From JBFWWW01 sp050245975 (GTDB lineage Bacteria > Pseudomonadota > Alphaproteobacteria > Rhizobiales > Hyphomicrobiaceae): 28,551 nucleotides of DNA. Shown here one piece after another: positions 16,603 to 24,465 of this stretch. Below the pieces are notes generated by a model. It ran no database searches. It was not told the origin of the DNA and saw only the letters and a program-made list of their open reading frames with translations. Position 1 is the first letter of the stretch; each line of letters starts with the position of its first letter. The stretch lies in the NCBI GenBank assembly GCA_050245975.1, contig JBFWWW010000030.1, positions 1-28,551 on the forward strand, in the 5' to 3' direction. Position numbers and translations under genes: made by a program.

Positions 16603-17511
16603 ATGCTCAATCTGCGGTCGGTGGATCTCAACCTGCTCGTGGCCTTCGACGCCCTCGTCTGCGAGCGCAACGTGACGCGCGCAGCACAGCGGCTGGGGCT
16701 CAGCCAGCCGGCCATGAGCAATGCGCTGCGTCGCCTTCGGCTGCTGATGAAGGACGAAATCCTCGTGCGAACCGCAACCGGCATGCAGCCGACGCCGCGC
16801 GCACTCCAGATCGCCGAGGCCACCAGCAGGATTTTGCGTCATGTCGTCGGCATTCTCGACGACAACACTTCGTTCGATCCGATTGCGACTGACCGCCGGT
16901 TCTCCGTACGTATGTCGGATCTACTTGAAGCACTCCTGCTGCCGAGCCTGCTCTCATTGATGCGCGAGCGAGCGCCGCGGGCTGGTCTCGATGTCGTGCA
17001 CCTGTCGCCGGAACAGACAGTGGCTGCTATCGAGGCCGACGAGATCGATCTTGCGGTCAGCACGGGATTGCCGCGTTCGCGAACGATACGGTCAGCCCAC
17101 TTGTTGGATGACCGAATGGTGTGCGTGATGAGCGCGGAACACGTCCTGGCGCGCAAGCCCCTTACGCGGGATGCCTTTCTGAAAGCCCGGCATGTCCGCG
17201 TTTCGATCAGCCCGACGGACACCCGGTTCGTCGACAACATTCTCGCTTCCATGCGGCTCAGCCGGACGATCGCGCTCAACATCCAGCATTGGCTGGTGCT
17301 GCCACTGATCCTTGCGCGCACGGATCTGATCGGGGTCATGTCCGAGAGATTGGCCACCATTCTGCCCGCCACCGGCATGGTGACCCGCGACCTGCCATTT
17401 GCCTCACCGCCGATTGCCTGGCACGTCTATTGGCATCGTCGCAACGAGAACAGCCCGGCGCACGACTGGTTGCGCGGGTTGCTGCAGGACGCTGCGGCGG
17501 GAATCGGGTAG
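16603..17511 (+). CDS. LysR-family transcriptional regulator
   Basis: 302-aa LysR-type regulator. The N-terminal winged helix (residues about 5-65: VDLNLLVAFDALV, NVTRAAQRLGLSQPAMSNALRRLR) belongs to the NodD-like branch. It is followed by a linker helix and a periplasmic-binding-protein-like effector domain (about 90-300). The start MLNLRSVDLNLL is standard. It is divergent from the HAD/CoA-transferase/thioesterase operon, which is its most likely target, with the effector probably being that pathway's substrate. The 3' end is convergent with the GntR gene, four bases apart, with no obvious terminator between. Confidence 0.93.
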   Translation: MLNLRSVDLNLLVAFDALVCERNVTRAAQRLGLSQPAMSNALRRLRLLMKDEILVRTATGMQPTPRALQIAEATSRILRHVVGILDDNTSFDPIATDRRFSVRMSDLLEALLLPSLLSLMRERAPRAGLDVVHLSPEQTVAAIEADEIDLAVSTGLPRSRTIRSAHLLDDRMVCVMSAEHVLARKPLTRDAFLKARHVRVSISPTDTRFVDNILASMRLSRTIALNIQHWLVLPLILARTDLIGVMSERLATILPATGMVTRDLPFASPPIAWHVYWHRRNENSPAHDWLRGLLQDAAAGIG

Positions 17512-17515
17512 GCTG

Positions 17516-18229
17516 CTACTTCTGCTTCCGGGCGCGGACCGGCTTGTCAACCGCCGTCTCGTCGCTTCCGATGACGTCGCGGATGACCCGCCAGGAACGC
17601 TGGATCACATCCTCGGTAAGTACTCTGGCATGCCGTTCGTGCCCCTGAACAATCGCGTCGGCGATATCGCGGTTGGCGGTGACGGAAACCTGCATCATCT
17701 CGGGCGCGCGCGAGTAGGCAATATACCGGTAGCGCAGCGCCTGCTTGCCGATACTGCTCAACAGCCGTTCGAGCGTGGCGCTGCCTGAGGCTGCATAGAT
17801 TGCCTGCGACAGCCGCACATTCTGTCGGAAAAAGGCCGTCATATCCTTGTTCTTCAGGGCGTTCTCCAATTCTCGGAGGCGCGTCCTGATGACGGCGGTC
17901 GTGGCCTCGGTGCGGTTCTTGGCTGCCGTCTCGGCAGCGAGACCTTCGAGGACGAGGCGGCAGGCATAGACCTCGTCGAGATCTGTCACGCTGATGGGGC
18001 TCACATGCACACCGCGCCGCGATTCCCGGACGGCGAGCCCCTCCTGCTCCAGCATCCGGAGCACCTCGCGCACAGGCGAGCGGCTGACCTTGTACTGGCG
18101 GACGATGTCCTCCTCCACCAGTCGCGCACGCGGAGCGAGGATCCCAAATATGATCTGCTCCTCGAGGTGGCGCGCCAGCTCCTTGGCGATCACCTCCGGG
18201 GCCCGAAATTCCTTGGAAACAAGCTCCAT
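17516..18229 (-). CDS. GntR-family regulator with FCD domain
   Basis: 237-aa regulator. The winged helix (about 10-78) contains LEEQIIFGILAPRARLVEEDIVRQYKVSRSPVREVLRMLEQEGL (core VSRSPVREVLRMLE), followed by an all-helical FCD effector domain (90-225). The four residues that normally bind metal in FCD domains (Asp, His, His, His) appear by eye to be replaced: NVRLSQAI where DxxFHxAI is usual, ANRDIADAI where xHxxIxxAI is usual, and no His in the last helix. Start ATG 18229 (MELVSKEF) is preferred to a TTG at 18301 that lies inside the operator motif. It is the likely local regulator of the recurring TTGGATAC sites, including its own promoter. Confidence 0.92.
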   Translation of the reverse strand: MELVSKEFRAPEVIAKELARHLEEQIIFGILAPRARLVEEDIVRQYKVSRSPVREVLRMLEQEGLAVRESRRGVHVSPISVTDLDEVYACRLVLEGLAAETAAKNRTEATTAVIRTRLRELENALKNKDMTAFFRQNVRLSQAIYAASGSATLERLLSSIGKQALRYRYIAYSRAPEMMQVSVTANRDIADAIVQGHERHARVLTEDVIQRSWRVIRDVIGSDETAVDKPVRARKQK

Positions 18230-18291
18230 GCCTGCACTTTCCGTATCGACAATGAGCGGGGCGGAGCCTAACGGCAGCCGCGGTTTGTCTG

Positions 18292-18301
18292 TTGGATACA
18301 A
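18292..18301. promoter_or_regulatory. candidate operator of the GntR gene
   Basis: TTGGATACAA, identical to the motif before the aminotransferase. It lies 62 bases upstream of the gntR start and about 118 bases from the second motif cluster at 18410, in the divergent region between gntR and the hyu unit. Two sites in a divergent promoter suit autoregulation combined with control of hyuBA. Confidence 0.5.
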
Positions 18302-18409
18302 GCCTTGCCCGAATTTGCCTGCTGCGACAACTGCGCGTCTGTTCGCTCAGAGGCGCCGAACCAATGATCAACAAGGCCGGAACGCCAAAGCGCTCATTTG
18401 GCTTTGGAC

Positions 18410-18434
18410 TTGGATATTAGTATACAGTACACAA
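18410..18434. promoter_or_regulatory. candidate operator cluster before the ald fragment/hyuBA
   Basis: TTGGATATTA at 18410-18419 runs into AGTATACAGTACACAA at 18419-18434, with a GTATAC core. AGTATACA also occurs, on the opposite strand, in the site before the Ehu-like operon. It ends 22 bases before the ald-fragment start, in the promoter zone. TTGGAC at 18404-18409 and TACACA at 18428-18433 could be -35 and -10 (spacing 18). Confidence 0.5.
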
Positions 18435-18456
18435 TTGCGAAAGTTGGAGCCTGCCT

Positions 18457-18717
18457 ATGCTTGTCGGTGTGCCGAAAGAGATTAAGACCCACGAGTACCG
18501 CGTTGGGCTGCCCCCCGCCTCAACGCGCGAATATGCTACCGCTGGGCATTCTGTGCTTGTCGAACGCGGCGCAGGAGCGGGTATCGGCGCTAATGACCAA
18601 GCTTACAGGAAGGCTGGGGCGAGAATTGCCGACAGCGCCGATCAGGTGTTTGCCGAAGCCGAGCCAGTGGCCAAAAGCCTGCCGTTCCGATCGGCTGAAG
18701 AGGCGCTGGCGGCATGA
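18457..18717 (+). pseudogene. N-terminal fragment of alanine dehydrogenase
   Basis: An 86-codon ORF whose first 68 residues are a clear alanine dehydrogenase N-terminus (MLVGVPKEIKTHEYRVGL, VLVERGAGAGIGANDQAYR, GARIADSADQVFAEAE). The family is about 370 aa. The homology stops just before the conserved VKVKEPQ stretch holding the substrate lysine, and the last 18 residues (PVAKSLPFRSAEEALAA) are unrelated. The catalytic His and Asp and the NAD domain are absent, so it cannot be an active enzyme. It keeps a good ribosome site (TTGGAGC) and ATG. Its TGA overlaps the hyuB ATG (ATGA), so it may be translated as a leader that feeds ribosomes into hyuB. Probably a deletion remnant at about 18660. 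Confidence 0.8.
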
Positions 18718-20678
18718 CGGCGCAAAAAACGACGCCAGCCGGCTCCCTGCCGACCGGCCAGGCCAGACGGACGGGCCTGTCCACCAGCGCGGTCATCAGA
18801 GAGGCGTTGTCGTCGATCGTGCGCGAGATGCGGCGAGCGATGGTGCGCTCGTCGTACAGCTCGATCATCTACGAAGGCTTCGATTTTTCTTGTGTACTGC
18901 TCGACGGGGAAGGACGCCTCGTTGCCGAGTCTGGCGAGGATCACCCCTTCCACATCATCCCCGTGGCCGGCGCCGTCGAAGGCGCCCTCAAGGTCCACAG
19001 CCACATCGGGCCTGACGACGTACTGTTGCACAACGACCCCTATACCGGCGGCACGCACCTCAACGACGTCGCAGTGATCTGGCCTCTTTTCCTCGACGGT
19101 GCCCCAGCCTTCTGGATCGTTGTGCGCTCACACTGGGGGGACATTGGCGGCATGACGCCGGGGTCTCTCAACGGCGCCGCGACGGAGATCATCCAGGAAG
19201 GCCTGCGCCTCAACTATGTCAAGGTCGACCGTTCGGCCAGCGCCGAAGTGTTGCGGCTCATCTTTGACAACGTGCGCGTCAACCGCGAAGCGGTCTCGGA
19301 TTTCCATGCGGTGCTCGGCATCTGCCGTGTTGCGGAGCGACGGCTGCGCGGTCTTGTAGGCAAGTATGGCCGCGATACGCTCTGTGCGGCGATGGAGGAT
19401 ATCCTCGACACGTCGGAGCGCCGCATGCGATCCGCAATCGCCGCGCTGCCGGACGGCACCTATCGCCACACCGGGTATCTCGACGGCAATACGTCGACGC
19501 CGCATCCTCTCGTTGTCGATGTTGCACTGACCATTTCGGGCGATCGGCTGCGCGCCGACTTCACAGGGTCGTCGCCGCAGGTTTCTGCTCCACTCAACGC
19601 CGGTCCCGCCATCGCACCGACCTCGGTGCTGACCGTCGTCAAATCATTTCTCGATCCGCGGGGCGCGATCACGTCTGGAACACTGCGCCCCATCGAGGTG
19701 ATCGCTCCGGAAGGAACGATCGTCAATGCGCGCGCGCCGGCGCCCTGCGGCGGGCTCAACGAGGTGCGCTTTGCCTGTGACGCAGCGGTGATGGGCGCTT
19801 TGGGCCGCCTGATCCCCCAGCGCATGACGGGTGATGTGCGCGGCACATCGAACCACACCTACATCGGTGGCAACGGCTTCATCTTCTACGAGTATCCCTC
19901 CGGGGGCACCGGCGCGTGGGCAGACGGTGACGGGAACACGGCGGTGCGCGCTTTCAACGAGGGCGAGAACGTTTCCATCCAGTCGATCGAGGTCGTCGAG
20001 GCCACATACCCGCTGATCATCCGCCGCAACGAGGTACGTGAGGACAGTGGCGGCGCGGGGCAGCGACGCGGCGGCTGCGGTCTCGTGCGCGAAGTGGAGG
20101 TGACGACGGACGTGGCGCGCCTGTCTGTCTTGTCCGACCGCAACATCATTCCGCCGGCCGGCGTTTGCGGCGGCGCATCCGGCGCCGGTAATCGCTACAG
20201 CGTGCGGCGCGGCGCAGCTGCGATCAGCCTCTCGGACTTTCCGGGCAAGATTGCCAATTTTCCGCTGCGCAACGGCGATGTCGTGATCATGGAGAGTTCC
20301 GGCGGAGGAGGCTGGGGCGATCCGGCCAAGCGGACCGAGGCCGATCTCGCAGCCGATCTCGCGGATGGCTACGTCACGTCGGCGGGACTTGATGTTTACA
20401 GGACCTCCGCACCGCTGGCGGAGGTCGTTAGCGCCTCGTCCCTGTCGACACATTTGGCGCGTCTTTCTCCAAACCTCGCGTCGGCACTGGAGGCGGAGGC
20501 CGGCGACTTGATCGAGCTCACGTCTGACAGCGGACCTGCTGTCCGCGTGTGGGTCTGCGGCGTTGACACCGGGCTGGCCGAAACTGCCGTCGCCGTTGCC
20601 GATCAGTTGCGCCTGAGCGGTTGTCGCCGTGTTCGCAGACTGTCGATATTCGGGCGACGGCGCGACCAGCTTCCTTGA
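18714..20678 (+). CDS. hyuB: hydantoinase B/oxoprolinase family protein
   Basis: Subunit B of an ATP-dependent cyclic-amide hydrolase (5-oxoprolinase, N-methylhydantoinase, caprolactamase and related enzymes), or of a carboxylase in the acetone-carboxylase branch. Family motifs are SSYSSIIYEGFDFSCVLLD, NDPYTGGTHLND (from Asn107), the GDIGGMTPGSL region and the glycine-rich GGGGWGDP near residue 531. At 654 aa it is longer than the usual 510-600: after GYVTSAGLDVYRT (about 565) there is an extra stretch of about 90 residues containing AGDLIELTSDSGPAVRVWV. Start ATG 18714 overlaps the ald-fragment stop. hyuA follows after 36 bases. Co-regulation with transporters suggests an imported cyclic amide as substrate. 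Confidence 0.93.
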   Translation: MTAQKTTPAGSLPTGQARRTGLSTSAVIREALSSIVREMRRAMVRSSYSSIIYEGFDFSCVLLDGEGRLVAESGEDHPFHIIPVAGAVEGALKVHSHIGPDDVLLHNDPYTGGTHLNDVAVIWPLFLDGAPAFWIVVRSHWGDIGGMTPGSLNGAATEIIQEGLRLNYVKVDRSASAEVLRLIFDNVRVNREAVSDFHAVLGICRVAERRLRGLVGKYGRDTLCAAMEDILDTSERRMRSAIAALPDGTYRHTGYLDGNTSTPHPLVVDVALTISGDRLRADFTGSSPQVSAPLNAGPAIAPTSVLTVVKSFLDPRGAITSGTLRPIEVIAPEGTIVNARAPAPCGGLNEVRFACDAAVMGALGRLIPQRMTGDVRGTSNHTYIGGNGFIFYEYPSGGTGAWADGDGNTAVRAFNEGENVSIQSIEVVEATYPLIIRRNEVREDSGGAGQRRGGCGLVREVEVTTDVARLSVLSDRNIIPPAGVCGGASGAGNRYSVRRGAAAISLSDFPGKIANFPLRNGDVVIMESSGGGGWGDPAKRTEADLAADLADGYVTSAGLDVYRTSAPLAEVVSASSLSTHLARLSPNLASALEAEAGDLIELTSDSGPAVRVWVCGVDTGLAETAVAVADQLRLSGCRRVRRLSIFGRRRDQLP

Positions 20679-20714
20679 CGGCTTACCTCTGGTGCAGAAG
20701 CCGAGGAGATGACG

Positions 20715-22766
20715 ATGGCTGAGCCTGCGTACTATGTCGGCATTGATGTCGGTGGCACTTTCACCGACCTGACGATCTATGACACGATCAATGCCCGTAC
20801 GTTCGCGGTCAAGGTCCCGTCAAATCGCGCTTCTCCCGATGTCGCCGTTGTTGCTGGCTTCGATAAATCGGGAGTGGATGCCCGCCTCGTTCGCCTGATC
20901 GTGCACGGAACCACGGTCGCCACCAACGCCTTGCTCGAGCGGCGCGGCGCGCGGACGGCCTTCATCACCACACGCGGCTTTCGAGATATCCTCGAGCTGG
21001 GCCGCACCACCCGCCTGGTGCCGAACAGTCTCTATGACCCCTACTTCCGTCGCCCCGCTCCGCTTGTCGCGCGCCGCGACCGTCGCGTCGTCACGGAGCG
21101 CACGATGCAGAACGGCAGCATTGAAGCGAACCTCGATGAGACTGAGCTTGACCACCTTGCACGCGAGCTGGCCGCGGATGGGATCGAGGCCGTGGCCATC
21201 GGGTTCATCAACAGCTATCGCAATCCTCTCAACGAACAGACGGCCGCGCGCATCTTCGCGCAGCACTTCGATTTCGTGACACGCTCGACGGAGGTGCTGA
21301 ATGAGGTGCGGGAGTTCGAGCGCTTCTCGGCCGCAGCGACCAACGCCTATGTCATGCCCATCATGGCGCGTTACACCCAGAGATTGACCGCGGCCGTCAA
21401 GAAGCGCAACCCGGCGACGGGTTTCTACACGGTCGCCTCGAACGGGGGCCTGCTGTCGACGCGCGCGGTGAGCGCGCAGCCCGTACGAACAATTCTCTCA
21501 GGTCCGGCCGCCGGTGTCGCCGCCACCATCTCGCTCGGCCGCACCATCGGCCTTCCCAACCTCATCGCCTACGACATGGGCGGCACGAGCACGGACGTGG
21601 CACTGGTCGCGGGCAGCGAGTTCCCGCTCAAGCGCGAGACGCTTCTCGAGGGACTCGTGATCCGGCTGCCGCAACTCGACATCCATACCGTCGGTGCGGG
21701 CGGCGGCAGCATTGCCTCCCTCGATGCTGGTGGCGGTTTGCAGGTGGGTCCCGAGAGTGCCGGCGCCGTTCCCGGTCCGGCGTGTTACGGGCGTGGCGGC
21801 ACGCGCCCCACGGTAACGGATGCCAACGTTGCGCTTGGACGACTCGCTCCCGATCAGGAACTCGGCCGCGCGCTGCGCATCGATCACAAGGCCGCCCTTT
21901 CCGCTATCGAGACGGTTGCGGCACCCGCTGGCCTGCCGACGATCGAGCTTGCCGAGGCGGTGCTGCGCTTGGCGGTCGCTAAAATGGCGGCAGCCGTGCA
22001 CGAGATCTCGGTCGCACGCGGTTACGATCCGCGAGATTTTGTCCTGCTGAGCTGTGGCGGTGCGGGACCCCTCCACGCGGCGGACGTGGCCGAGGAGGTT
22101 GGCATCCCCCGTGTGGTCATCCCGCCGACGCCGGGTGCATTCTCAGCCTTTGGCGCCTTGTGCTCAGCCCTTGCCAAGGACAGATCGATGACCGTGCTCG
22201 GCCGCCTCGATGCAGATGCGCTGGCCGCTGCCGAAGCGACCTTCGCCGATATGGAACGCGAGCTGCGGCTCGAGTTCGCCGAGGAGGGTACAGCGGTCGA
22301 TGCCATCATATGCGAGCGCCAGTATGACCTGCGCTACGCCGGACAGGCGCATGAACTGACCATCACCGTGCCGGCACATGCGCCGCTCGAGACCGTCGTC
22401 GATCGGTTCGAGACCGCGTTCGAGCGCGAGTATGGTCGTCGCGACGCAGACCGCGGCATCGAACTCGTCAATGTCAGGCTCGTGGCACGTATTCCGCTGG
22501 AGCCGCCACGTTTTTCTGCCCCGCCTGCAGGTTCGGGACAGCCGTCCGGCGAGCGCATGATCGTTTCTGGCGGCGAACGCTTGCGCTGCCATATCTGGAA
22601 TCGAGACGATCTTCCGCCGGGGAAGACCCTGCCCGGGCCGCTGATCGTCGAGGAGATGTCCTCGACGACGTTCGTCCCACCGGCGTGGCAGTTGTGGCGT
22701 GGCGAGGTCGGCGAACTCCATCTGTCGCGCATAGCCGACACGGAGACGAGCACCCTGCAAGACTGA
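20715..22766 (+). CDS. hyuA: hydantoinase/oxoprolinase family protein, subunit A
   Basis: ATP-binding partner of HyuB, 683 aa, with an actin/ASKHA-type fold. Motifs: GIDVGGTFTD (phosphate loop 1, Asp11), HGTTVATNALLERRGA, SGPAAGVAAT, YDMGGTSTDVAL (phosphate loop 2, Asp287), TVGAGGGSIA, GPACYGRGGTRPTVTDANV and SCGGAGPLHA. Full length with no breaks. Start ATG 20715 (MAEPAYYVGID) is preferred over ATG 20709 because GAGGAG ends at 20708, giving six bases of spacing. In this family HyuA phosphorylates or activates the cyclic amide or the bicarbonate and HyuB completes hydrolysis; the substrate cannot be read from sequence. The B-before-A order is common but not universal. Confidence 0.94.
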   Translation: MAEPAYYVGIDVGGTFTDLTIYDTINARTFAVKVPSNRASPDVAVVAGFDKSGVDARLVRLIVHGTTVATNALLERRGARTAFITTRGFRDILELGRTTRLVPNSLYDPYFRRPAPLVARRDRRVVTERTMQNGSIEANLDETELDHLARELAADGIEAVAIGFINSYRNPLNEQTAARIFAQHFDFVTRSTEVLNEVREFERFSAAATNAYVMPIMARYTQRLTAAVKKRNPATGFYTVASNGGLLSTRAVSAQPVRTILSGPAAGVAATISLGRTIGLPNLIAYDMGGTSTDVALVAGSEFPLKRETLLEGLVIRLPQLDIHTVGAGGGSIASLDAGGGLQVGPESAGAVPGPACYGRGGTRPTVTDANVALGRLAPDQELGRALRIDHKAALSAIETVAAPAGLPTIELAEAVLRLAVAKMAAAVHEISVARGYDPRDFVLLSCGGAGPLHAADVAEEVGIPRVVIPPTPGAFSAFGALCSALAKDRSMTVLGRLDADALAAAEATFADMERELRLEFAEEGTAVDAIICERQYDLRYAGQAHELTITVPAHAPLETVVDRFETAFEREYGRRDADRGIELVNVRLVARIPLEPPRFSAPPAGSGQPSGERMIVSGGERLRCHIWNRDDLPPGKTLPGPLIVEEMSSTTFVPPAWQLWRGEVGELHLSRIADTETSTLQD

Positions 22767-22810
22767 CGGCTCTTGCCCGCCGCACGCTTGGCCGTCGCAT
22801 AGGAGTCTGT

Positions 22811-22821
22811 TTGGGATACAA
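22811..22821. promoter_or_regulatory. candidate distal operator of the liv operon
   Basis: TTGGGATACAA, sharing the GGATACAA core with the sites at 12572 and 18294 but with one extra G. It lies about 138 bases upstream of livK and about 98 bases from the second site at 22909, a spacing that would allow pairing of bound dimers by looping. Confidence 0.4.
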
Positions 22822-22908
22822 AAAACGTGCAATCCGATCATGTTTGAAGCATCAGTGGCGCAAATTTCAGCGCATTTTTGATTTTCCTTGACGTGAGATT
22901 CCGCATAA

Positions 22909-22925
22909 TTGGATACTGAATACGG
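22909..22925. promoter_or_regulatory. candidate proximal operator of the liv operon
   Basis: TTGGATACTGAATACGG, with the TTGGATAC core, ending 34 bases before the livK start, in the expected promoter or early-leader zone. The 193-base region between hyuA and livK contains both sites and no gene. Confidence 0.45.
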
Positions 22926-22959
22926 AAATTTGGTGCCAACGGACCTCTGGGAGACCATC

Positions 22960-24180
22960 ATGAATCGTCTGCATCTGTTTCTTTTTGGTCTGCCTGCCGT
23001 CCTCGCATTCGCGATGAACGGCGCGATCGTGTCGCCGGCCGCGGCCCAGGCTGCGTCGATCAAGGTTGGTTGCGTCGCCGCCCTGTCGGGCCCAGCGGCC
23101 GACATCGGCAACCGGTTGCGCGACGGCGCCGAGCTGGCGATCGCGAACATGAAGACCATCAACGGGCGCCCGATCGAGTTGGTCGTCCGGGACTCCAAGG
23201 GGGATCCCAGCGTCGCCCAGCGCCAAGTGGAGAATCTGATCTCCGAAGGCATAGTCGGCCTCGTGTGCGTCTCCCTCAGCAGCGAAGGCGCCGCTCTATC
23301 GGCGGCATCGAAGGCCGGCCGCCTCGACATCCCCACCATCCAGAGCAGCGCCGTCGCCGACGAGATCACGGGCGCGCACTGCAACGCCTGGACCTTCCGC
23401 ACCGTGCCGACGGCGGGCACCATCTCCCGCGCCGTGCAGAAGCTGCGCCAGAGCGACAAGGAACTGCTGGACGGCGGCTGGTATACGCTCGCCAGCGACT
23501 ATCTCTATGGCCGCTCGTCGGCCAAGGCCATTGCGGCAACGCCCGGCATCAAGATCGTCGGCGAGTCTTTCGCGCCGCTCGATACGACGGATTGGACCCC
23601 GTACCTGAACAAGATCGTTGCGTCCGGCGCCAAGGCGCTGTGGTTGCCGGTGGCCCTGGGCGCACCCTATGTGCAGCTCATGACGCAAGCCAACAATCTC
23701 GGCCTCGTGCAGAAGATCAAGATCTTTGCCCCGACCGGTCTGCCGCAGGAGTTCGTTGAACAGCTCGGCGATTCCGGCATCGGCATCAACGAGCCCGCCA
23801 GTGCGGTGCTCGCCACGGAACCCGGCGCGAAGGTCGCGGTCGATGCCTACTTCGCCGCGCACAAGAAGGCGCCATCGGAGGGTGTGCTCCAGTCCTACGT
23901 CGGAACGAGCATCATGCTGCAGGCGATCAAGTCGGCTGCCAAGATTTCGCCGGAAGGCGTGCGCGATGCACTGCAGAAGGGTACCTTCGACACGCTCGTC
24001 GGGCAGGTGCGCTTCCGTCCCGGTGACCAGCAGATCGTAGCCCCGCTCTGGGCCGCCAAGGTGGAGAAGCTGGCAACGCCGGTCGCCGGCGCCGGATATG
24101 GCTTCAAGGCGACGCACAAGTTCAACCCTGACGACGTGATGCCGAAGGTCGAGGAGACGGGCTGCAAGGCCGCCAAATGA
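22960..24180 (+). CDS. branched-chain-type ABC transporter substrate-binding protein
   Basis: Periplasmic type I binding protein (LivK/Peripla_BP_6 class), 406 aa. The signal peptide spans residues 1-31 (cut after AAAQA), then SIKVGCVAALSGPAADIGNRLRDGAELAI (core ALSGPAADIG) and IELVVRDSKGDP, with two Rossmann-like lobes. Start ATG 22960 follows GGGAGA; a TTG at 22909 that extends the frame sits in the operator and is rejected. The stop overlaps the livH start (ATGA). LivK-like proteins bind amino acids, urea, amides or aromatic acids, so the ligand is open. Its operon neighbours and the shared operator motif suggest it imports the substrate, or a product, of HyuBA. Confidence 0.9.
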   Translation: MNRLHLFLFGLPAVLAFAMNGAIVSPAAAQAASIKVGCVAALSGPAADIGNRLRDGAELAIANMKTINGRPIELVVRDSKGDPSVAQRQVENLISEGIVGLVCVSLSSEGAALSAASKAGRLDIPTIQSSAVADEITGAHCNAWTFRTVPTAGTISRAVQKLRQSDKELLDGGWYTLASDYLYGRSSAKAIAATPGIKIVGESFAPLDTTDWTPYLNKIVASGAKALWLPVALGAPYVQLMTQANNLGLVQKIKIFAPTGLPQEFVEQLGDSGIGINEPASAVLATEPGAKVAVDAYFAAHKKAPSEGVLQSYVGTSIMLQAIKSAAKISPEGVRDALQKGTFDTLVGQVRFRPGDQQIVAPLWAAKVEKLATPVAGAGYGFKATHKFNPDDVMPKVEETGCKAAK

Positions 24181-24465
24181 CGGAGCTTGGACTGGCGCTC
24201 GTGAGCGGGGTCCTTTACGGGCTGTCGCTTCTGCTGACNNNNNNNNNNNNNNNNNNNNNNNNNNNNNNNNNNNNNNNNNNNNNNNNNNNNNNNNNNNNNN
24301 NNNNNNNNNNNNNNNNNNNNNNNNNNNNNNNNNNNNNNACGCACAAGTTCAACCCTGACGACGTGATGCCGAAGGTCGAGGAGACGGGCTGCAAGGCCGC
24401 CAAATGACGGAGCTTGGACTGGCGCTCGTGAGCGGGGTCCTTTACGGGCTGTCGCTTCTGCTGAC
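24112..24465. repeat. 127-bp direct repeat flanking an N gap (assembly seam 1)
   Basis: Bases 24112-24238 and 24339-24465 are identical over 127 bases, covering the livK 3' end and livH 5' end. They are separated by exactly 100 N. A 127-base overlap between contig ends is what a de Bruijn assembler leaves at k=127. The likely true sequence has one copy and no gap. Confidence 0.93.
24239..24338. other. 100-N scaffold gap, probably spurious
   Basis: A run of exactly 100 N placed inside livH. Both sides carry the same 127 bases, so the contigs overlap and nothing is likely to be missing. Keeping the gap shifts the frame, since 227 added bases is not a multiple of three. Confidence 0.95.

Noticed and set aside
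24177..24407. A separate short livH-like gene running through the N gap
   Set aside because: It is the duplicated 5' end of livH read through 100 N; an assembly artefact.
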